Assembly: GCA_027449585.1 (NCBI GenBank)
Contig: DAIDLJ010000017.1
Location: 1-19,042, forward strand
Length of the DNA stretch: 19,042 nucleotides
Direction: 5' to 3'
DNA from: Microcaldota archaeon
Lineage (GTDB): Archaea; Micrarchaeota; Micrarchaeia; Micrarchaeales; CABMGC01
In this document: in pieces, positions 14,041 to 19,042 of the stretch
Layout of the letters: each line of letters opens with the position of its first letter
How positions within the stretch are numbered: the first letter of the stretch is position 1
The notes under the pieces: model-generated
Told to the model about the DNA's origin: nothing
Database searches by the model: none
Seen by the model: the letters and a program-made list of their open reading frames with translations, nothing else
Translations under genes and position numbers: made by a program

Positions 14041-14816
14041 TACTGTTTTTGAGGAGGTTCTTTTGCGCTTGGATTTCCAAAGGCATTAGAAAGATTTTCA
14101 TTTATATGCTGGATTTCTACCTCCTTTTTCTCTCTATATTCCTTGGCCCCTTCTGGTCCTATTTGTACTACCTCATCTACTGGAGCATGCGTGGTTATGT
14201 CCATTGATGGCCCTTTTTCGCCAGGCCTCAACTCATGCTTGAATGCAGCAAGCTTAGCAAGAAGTTCGCCGTATTCATCGCGGTTTATGCCCATAGCTGC
14301 AAGTACAAATTGCAGCTGCTCGCCCATTGTATTTTCAAATTCTTTGAGCAGGGTTCCGGCGTCGTCTCCGACCTTGGGATCATGCACGGTGTCCTTTATG
14401 TCTTCCCTTACATTACGGATATAGGACAGGTTGTGATCGTATACGCATGATTTCCAGCCGTCTGGCCGTTTCTTGTAGATTTTTGATGCTTCGTCTTTTA
14501 TCATCTTGTTTAACGCTTTGAGCGATATTTTGCTATTTTTGCCGATCTCGTCCTCGTATTTAATTATCAGGCTTGCAGCTATCCTCGCATTCTTGTTTAT
14601 CTCATTCTCAAGGTTCCTGAACTCCTTAGATTTACTCTGCCCTTTTTCTTCTAGATTTAGAAGCGTAGCCAACCCATCTTTTACCATATTTTGATGACTC
14701 TCTATTAGGGATATCGCAGTAGGCGCTGCTGCGAGATGAACAATCGGGTCCTGGACTTTGACATTTATAACAGAACTCTTTTCCTTGGTTTGATTGGCGG
14801 CTAGCATAGTTACCAT
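14040..14816 (-). CDS. Uncharacterised helical protein, 258 residues
   Basis: Not recognised. The sequence is strongly helix-forming and charged, with no signal peptide or membrane helix and one cysteine (KSCVYDHN). Residues about 1-30 include a hydrophobic VNVKVQDPIVHLAAAPTAIS-like patch (quoted approximately: INVKVQDPIVHLAAAPTAIS); residues 45-115 are rich in K/E/N with coiled-coil character (LLNLEEKGQSKSKEFRNLEN); the C-terminal 50 residues are polar and end SAKEPPQKQ, probably disordered. ATG at 14814-14816 (Met4 at 14805-14807 is an alternative). The TATA-like GTATTTAAATAC at 14842-14853 lies about 31 nt upstream and covers the stop codon of the giant surface gene, so it is transcribed at least partly on its own. 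Position behind the surface protein could mean a related role, which is inference. Confidence 0.75.
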   Translation of the reverse strand: MVTMLAANQTKEKSSVINVKVQDPIVHLAAAPTAISLIESHQNMVKDGLATLLNLEEKGQSKSKEFRNLENEINKNARIAASLIIKYEDEIGKNSKISLKALNKMIKDEASKIYKKRPDGWKSCVYDHNLSYIRNVREDIKDTVHDPKVGDDAGTLLKEFENTMGEQLQFVLAAMGINRDEYGELLAKLAAFKHELRPGEKGPSMDITTHAPVDEVVQIGPEGAKEYREKKEVEIQHINENLSNAFGNPSAKEPPQKQ

Positions 14817-14841
14817 CTGTAATAAGATTATTGGTTTTCTG

Positions 14842-14853
14842 GTATTTAAATAC
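14842..14853 (-). promoter_or_regulatory. Palindromic TATA box over the surface-gene stop codon
   Basis: GTATTTAAATAC is a perfect 12-base palindrome centred about 31 nt before the ATG of the 258-residue gene. It contains the TAA stop (14846-14848) of the upstream gene. Confidence 0.5.
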
Positions 14854-17800
14854 GCTGTTTTTCTAGTTTTTTATGCCGTTTTGCCTGACTCTTGCCCTGA
14901 AGCCGACCATAGGCTATGACTACTACCGCAGCAATAGCAATGAAGATCGGAAGGTAGTAGAGTTGACCAAGGCCCAGAAGGAACGAACCTATCTGGACGG
15001 ATTCGCTTGCCTGCGTAGGCGTCCATACATAATTTGCAGTGGCAAAAGACTCGTACTGGTTTGATGACGGATCTGCAGCGATTGAAAGCGGGGATTGGTG
15101 CGCAAATATCGGCTCCGGGGTTGGGGATCCGTAGAACTGGGCGGTGATTGTCGGACTTCCTGCTCCGCACGCAACTATGTTTGCAGAAAACTGGCCTTGG
15201 CTGTTAGTCTGATATATCCCTATCAAGCCCAATTGCGATGTGCATACGCCTGTGCCATTGTAAAATACCTCTTGGCAGAATTGAGGTTTGCCTTGGGCGT
15301 TCTGCGGACAGAGGTTGGTCATTCCGTATGGATTGTTTGAGTATATGTTGCAAATCGTATAGATCTGGTTCTCCGGGGTGAGCAGGCTGTTTGACGGAGG
15401 TGGGCATACGCCTAACGAGTTGTATTCTGGGCTATAAGTCACTATGTTTGCACTTATGTAAGGGGATCCGTCTGGGAATAGCCCGTTATTGAGATTGCAT
15501 CCGGTGCCGCCGCACGCAGAACTGCTCCTTCCTCCAGGTATAATCGGATTAGGATTGTATTGTAGCCCATTCCAGACAGGGTTGGCCAGGGTGCATGACT
15601 GCGGCTGCGTTACATTGCTATATGTGCAGGTTGCAGCATCGACAGGATCGTCAATGGCATTGTATCCTATGGTGTTTAGATTCCTGCCATAGTATAGGTA
15701 GATGTATCCATTGCGTAGGGGCACAGTATTTGTAGTTAGGGGAGGCGTCCAAGTCGCATTTCCAGTTATAGATAGCTCAGTCTGATTCACATTTACAGCG
15801 TTGACTGAAGGGATAACTTGCAGGTTTATCTGCGTCATATTGGCTATGTCTGCATCAAGAGGCATGTATATTGTGTTGTTGAAGCGATCATTGTAGACGA
15901 ATATTAGCCTGTGATAGCCGTATGGCGTCTCTTGGCTGCCAGTGAATGAATTTGCAAATTTTAGATATTGGTAGTAATTGTTTACAGGAAGCTTGAACCA
16001 GTTGAACAGCACTAAGAGTATTGGTGTTGACTGTGATATTGAGAGTTGATTGTTTACCTGATATATGTTCTGTGAATCTGCCATTGGTGCCGCCGTGCCT
16101 GGCCCGTAAGACGTTTGCTGGTCTGCGACAAACATCTGATATCCTGGCAGGTTCCCCTGCGAATACGTTACTGAGTTGTAGACATACATATTTATGGAAT
16201 TGACTATCTGCTGACTGTTAGTCTGCGATGAGATTGTCGAGTTTATGTATACTTTTCCGAATAGGCGATTTGTTAGGAGGTTGTAGATCAGAGTGCTTGG
16301 GATTATTATGGAGCTTAAGTTAGCTTGATAGTAGTAGGTCGCATTTATGCCAGAGCGCTCATACGAGGTTCCGCTCTCAACATTTGCCTGTGCCGGATTT
16401 GACTGCTGTGGATCAGAAGCAGAATCGGTGTATAAAGTATCCTGGCTTATTTGCGGCGATTCGAGCGCCTTTAGAGAGGCATCGCTGCACAGTGCGTTGT
16501 TTGAGGCACTTCCCTGTATGTTGCTTACGTGCCAGTTTTTCTGATAGTCGAAGTAAAATGGAAGCACGGTGTATCCGGATATTATGCTGTTTAATGTAGT
16601 TGATTGCAATGCACCTATTGAACCGATCTGATCAAGACCAGGTAAGGATACCTGATTGACCGCGCTGCCGCTGTTGGATAGAGCCGTATTTGCAGATGAA
16701 ACCAATGAACATGGCTGCGAGATGGAGCCGCTACAGGTTCCGACCGATGAGCTCAGGCCGCCTCCTGGTCCATTGGACAGTGAAGTGGAGAATATGGTAT
16801 CAAGTGCTATGGTCTGAAATCCTCCTATATTTTCCGTTATCTGGAATGGATTTGATGCAAGGTATATCGGTGCCTGGAAGTAATCAAGTAGTGTATGATA
16901 GCTGCACGCGGCGGATGGGCTTCCCCCTCCAGCAACATAATTGGAATCATATACGCCATTGGTGGTGCTTTTGTAGTTTATTCTTCCCACCATGCAGCTC
17001 CAGTCAGTATTCTTCCTAAATGAAGGATTATTGAGGCCACCTATCTGTTTGGTGTAATTCTGCGGATTAATGTGGGCAAATATAAGCTCATCGTATGTAT
17101 TTGGCAGGTGATAGTTAGAGGTGCTTGGCTCGCCCGGCACGAATATGCTTACAGTGTTATTAAAGTTAATTGACATTGTAGCATTGTATGCCTGTGCCAT
17201 TCCGCAGCCAGATAACTGGCCGGCGCCTGCTTTTATGCAAAAGTCTGTTGCAAGAAGCGGACCTATTGGAAGGAGGCTTCCCTTGTAGTATGTGCTTGGC
17301 TGATAGCATGGGGCGATATTTGATCCTGCTGGAGGCGTAGGGGATCCACCACATAGATCCAGGGTCTCCGAGCTTGCAAAACCGTTTGGACCAGGAGGTA
17401 CTATAAGATTTGGTATTATTTGGGTTCCTGGCGGTGTTATTCCTTGGGCTATAAGCATTGGCGCAGTGGCTGATTCTTCTTGAACGTTGCTTGACACGTT
17501 TGCGCTTATTATCCATCCGAATGGAGGATAGAACGAGTTTACTGATTGCTTGACCGGAACCATGCTTGAGCATTTGGAATCTGCGCACGCCCATAAGTCA
17601 TTGTAGAAGGTCGGATTGGCAGGCAGGTCTACCCCAGTAGTATTTATAATTCTCATGACGAGCATGCCAAACTTTATACCGCCGACCTCACCGGTGCTTG
17701 TGAGGCTCAACGATGAACAATATGCCTTAAATAGGGGTATCTGGATAGAATTTGTACATCCCTCCCCAGTTATTCCTTCCCAATAGTCAAGCACGTATAG

Positions 17801-19042
17801 ATAGCCGTTTAGGTCCTCTATTGAAAGTGTATGATGATAATTGCTATTTCTATTGCTCTGAGGATAGGTCGCCTTGTCGAGCATATCGAAGGTGTTTACA
17901 CAGCCATTGCAATTTGGATTTGAAAAAGCATAATTTTCCTGTGCTATTATATTCTTCATTATGTTATCAGGAGTCGAACATGGCTGCTCGAACTTACCTC
18001 CGCATTGCGTCGTGATGTTGTATAATCCGCCATTTGCAAAATAGTCCACTATGTTTGCTGCTGGTGGTGGCGCACCGTTCGGAAGCGGGAAGGATACCGA
18101 ACCGTAGAGGGCATTGTCATTTACGTAGTTAAGGCTTATTCCGGATTCGAATGCCAAGGTCGATCCGTCGAAAGTAGGAATTATTCCTGAAAGAGGATTT
18201 CCAAGATATACCTGTGATCCTGTTGGAGAAACGGCTATTTCTGGCCATTTGTCAGTAGAACAGGGGTTATTGGAGACTGACGGACAGGAGATTATATTTC
18301 CAGTTACTGATAACGGACCATTACCCACAACATTGGCTATGCGTATCACCCAGTTGTTTCCAAGCCCAGAATCATAGCCTGAAATGTAAACGTCCCCATA
18401 TGAATCGGATGTGACATTGTACTCTACAAACTGCGAAGCGGAGAATGTTCCTGAAGACCTCCTTTGTGGATTTTGCTGGTAATAATTATTGTCCCAAGTG
18501 GCCACAGGTGAAAGATATACCGAACTTGGGATCGCATTTATCGCGTATACGTTCTGCTCTTGCAGATCCTGCACGTTGGTCCAATAGTTCTTCCATATTG
18601 TCTGGAATTCAGCATTTGTTGATACGGAAGGAGTTACCGAGTTTGGAGGATACAGTGATGTGTTGTAATAACCCTGAGGTATAACCCTTAGCACATATAG
18701 GTTTATCCCGCTGTTCATAACGGCGTTTTCATATTGCTGCTGAGCTGGAGATAGAGATTGCGACGGTGCTATCGGGGCGCCGGTATACGAACCTGCATTT
18801 GGATCTGATGCGAGAGCAAATAAGTATCCGTTTGGAGTGCCAGATATTGACATGGGTTGCAAAGTGGTGGCAAAAGTGGCTGATGAAGAAGACCCCCCGC
18901 TTCCGCCTCCTCCGCCTCCGCTTCCGGAGGATCCCCAATTCCATTTCAATTCATTCATTCCGCTTGGGCAGTTGTCCCCACTATATGAAGTCGGCATGAA
19001 ATAGCAGTATACCGCAGCAGTTAGTGGAGGGTTGACGTCCCT
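14846..19042 (-). CDS. Giant C-terminally anchored surface protein, 5'-truncated by window edge
   Basis: At least 1398 residues; the frame is still open at base 19042 (translation there begins RDVNPPLTAAVYCYF), so the Met at 18995-18997 is probably internal and the signal sequence lies outside. Residue numbers here count from that Met. The protein is rich in Ser, Thr, Asn, Gln, Gly, Pro and Tyr. Near the N-terminus is a Gly/Ser linker (residues 22-39). Residues about 190-300 and 395-405 have short strand units (YGDVYISGYDSG, GSQVYLGNPL, NGYLYVLDYWEG) that resemble beta-propeller blades. At least 15 N-X-S/T sequons and about 30 Cys, many closely paired, indicate an exported, glycosylated, disulfide-bonded protein. 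A single membrane helix, LYYLPIFIAIAAVVVIAYG (1346-1364), and a 19-residue basic tail ending KRHKKLEKQRI anchor it with the bulk outside. No known family is recognised; S-layer, adhesin or host-contact roles are possible. Confidence 0.85.
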   Translation of the reverse strand, partial: RDVNPPLTAAVYCYFMPTSYSGDNCPSGMNELKWNWGSSGSGGGGGGSGGSSSSATFATTLQPMSISGTPNGYLFALASDPNAGSYTGAPIAPSQSLSPAQQQYENAVMNSGINLYVLRVIPQGYYNTSLYPPNSVTPSVSTNAEFQTIWKNYWTNVQDLQEQNVYAINAIPSSVYLSPVATWDNNYYQQNPQRRSSGTFSASQFVEYNVTSDSYGDVYISGYDSGLGNNWVIRIANVVGNGPLSVTGNIISCPSVSNNPCSTDKWPEIAVSPTGSQVYLGNPLSGIIPTFDGSTLAFESGISLNYVNDNALYGSVSFPLPNGAPPPAANIVDYFANGGLYNITTQCGGKFEQPCSTPDNIMKNIIAQENYAFSNPNCNGCVNTFDMLDKATYPQSNRNSNYHHTLSIEDLNGYLYVLDYWEGITGEGCTNSIQIPLFKAYCSSLSLTSTGEVGGIKFGMLVMRIINTTGVDLPANPTFYNDLWACADSKCSSMVPVKQSVNSFYPPFGWIISANVSSNVQEESATAPMLIAQGITPPGTQIIPNLIVPPGPNGFASSETLDLCGGSPTPPAGSNIAPCYQPSTYYKGSLLPIGPLLATDFCIKAGAGQLSGCGMAQAYNATMSINFNNTVSIFVPGEPSTSNYHLPNTYDELIFAHINPQNYTKQIGGLNNPSFRKNTDWSCMVGRINYKSTTNGVYDSNYVAGGGSPSAACSYHTLLDYFQAPIYLASNPFQITENIGGFQTIALDTIFSTSLSNGPGGGLSSSVGTCSGSISQPCSLVSSANTALSNSGSAVNQVSLPGLDQIGSIGALQSTTLNSIISGYTVLPFYFDYQKNWHVSNIQGSASNNALCSDASLKALESPQISQDTLYTDSASDPQQSNPAQANVESGTSYERSGINATYYYQANLSSIIIPSTLIYNLLTNRLFGKVYINSTISSQTNSQQIVNSINMYVYNSVTYSQGNLPGYQMFVADQQTSYGPGTAAPMADSQNIYQVNNQLSISQSTPILLVLFNWFKLPVNNYYQYLKFANSFTGSQETPYGYHRLIFVYNDRFNNTIYMPLDADIANMTQINLQVIPSVNAVNVNQTELSITGNATWTPPLTTNTVPLRNGYIYLYYGRNLNTIGYNAIDDPVDAATCTYSNVTQPQSCTLANPVWNGLQYNPNPIIPGGRSSSACGGTGCNLNNGLFPDGSPYISANIVTYSPEYNSLGVCPPPSNSLLTPENQIYTICNIYSNNPYGMTNLCPQNAQGKPQFCQEVFYNGTGVCTSQLGLIGIYQTNSQGQFSANIVACGAGSPTITAQFYGSPTPEPIFAHQSPLSIAADPSSNQYESFATANYVWTPTQASESVQIGSFLLGLGQLYYLPIFIAIAAVVVIAYGRLQGKSQAKRHKKLEKQRI
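18885..18935 (-). repeat. Low-complexity Gly/Ser-coding tract
   Basis: Plus-strand CCGCCTCC/GCTTCC-like units encode the Gly/Ser linker of the surface protein, six consecutive Gly flanked by Ser-Gly and a run of four Ser. It is an imperfect repeat of 3-base units. Confidence 0.7.

Noticed and set aside
18995..18997. ATG as the start of the giant surface protein
   Set aside because: The frame stays open to the window end with similar composition (including Cys), and no signal peptide follows this Met, so it is almost surely internal.
1..19042. CRISPR arrays, insertion sequences, transposases, rRNA genes, tRNA introns
   Set aside because: I looked for regularly spaced direct repeats, transposase motifs and split tRNAs by eye and saw none; both tRNAs fold without introns.

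Overview
The window comes from an archaeon. Evidence: the archaea-specific GatD/GatE tRNA-dependent amidotransferase pair, an aRF1 release factor with NIKS and GGQ motifs, an aIF5B translation factor, an RFC small subunit, a histone-fold protein, an ALG7-like GlcNAc-1-phosphate transferase, and TATA boxes about 26-28 nt upstream of several ATG codons (leaderless transcripts). Very tight packing, overlapping 3' ends, frequent ATA and AGG codons and one giant Cys/Asn-Thr-Ser-rich anchored surface protein would suit a small-genome lineage such as Micrarchaeota/ARMAN (DPANN). That placement is inference.

Layout. 1-2299 (+): 3' part of infB (aIF5B, cut by the window edge) and a YgjP/SprT-like metallopeptidase. 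2274-6089 (-): operon gatD > gatE > Nudix hydrolase, whose end overlaps the metallopeptidase. 6090-6142: a compact divergent promoter. 6143-7189 (+): GlcNAc-1-P transferase, whose 3' end overlaps a histone gene by 70 bp. 7120-10702 (-): serS > HAD phosphatase > aRF1, then the histone with its own possible promoter. 10784-10869 (+): tRNA-Leu(UAG). 10945-11910 (+): RFC small subunit. 11902-12453 (-): a probable Tubby/LURP-one-like protein. 12525-13676 (+): M20 peptidase. 13684-13755 (-): tRNA-Ala(UGC). 13880-13984 (+): a 34-residue, extremely acidic peptide. 14040-14816 (-): an unrecognised 258-residue helical protein. 14846-19042 (-): a giant surface protein, C-terminally membrane-anchored, whose N-terminus lies outside the window. 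No gene-free stretch exceeds 300 bases.

How the parts fit. The first 13.7 kb is mostly information processing: initiation (aIF5B), charging (SerRS, GatDE for Gln-tRNA, two tRNAs), termination (aRF1), clamp loading (RFC) and chromatin. The ALG7-like enzyme starts lipid-linked glycan assembly, and the giant protein, with at least 15 N-X-S/T sequons, is a plausible glycan acceptor. From about 13.8 kb onward the genes are lineage-specific and uncharacterised: the acidic micropeptide, the 258-residue orphan and the surface protein.

Translation starts seem to come in two styles: promoter-proximal ATG starts with almost no leader, and internal or leadered TTG/GTG starts, some preceded by Shine-Dalgarno-like sequence.
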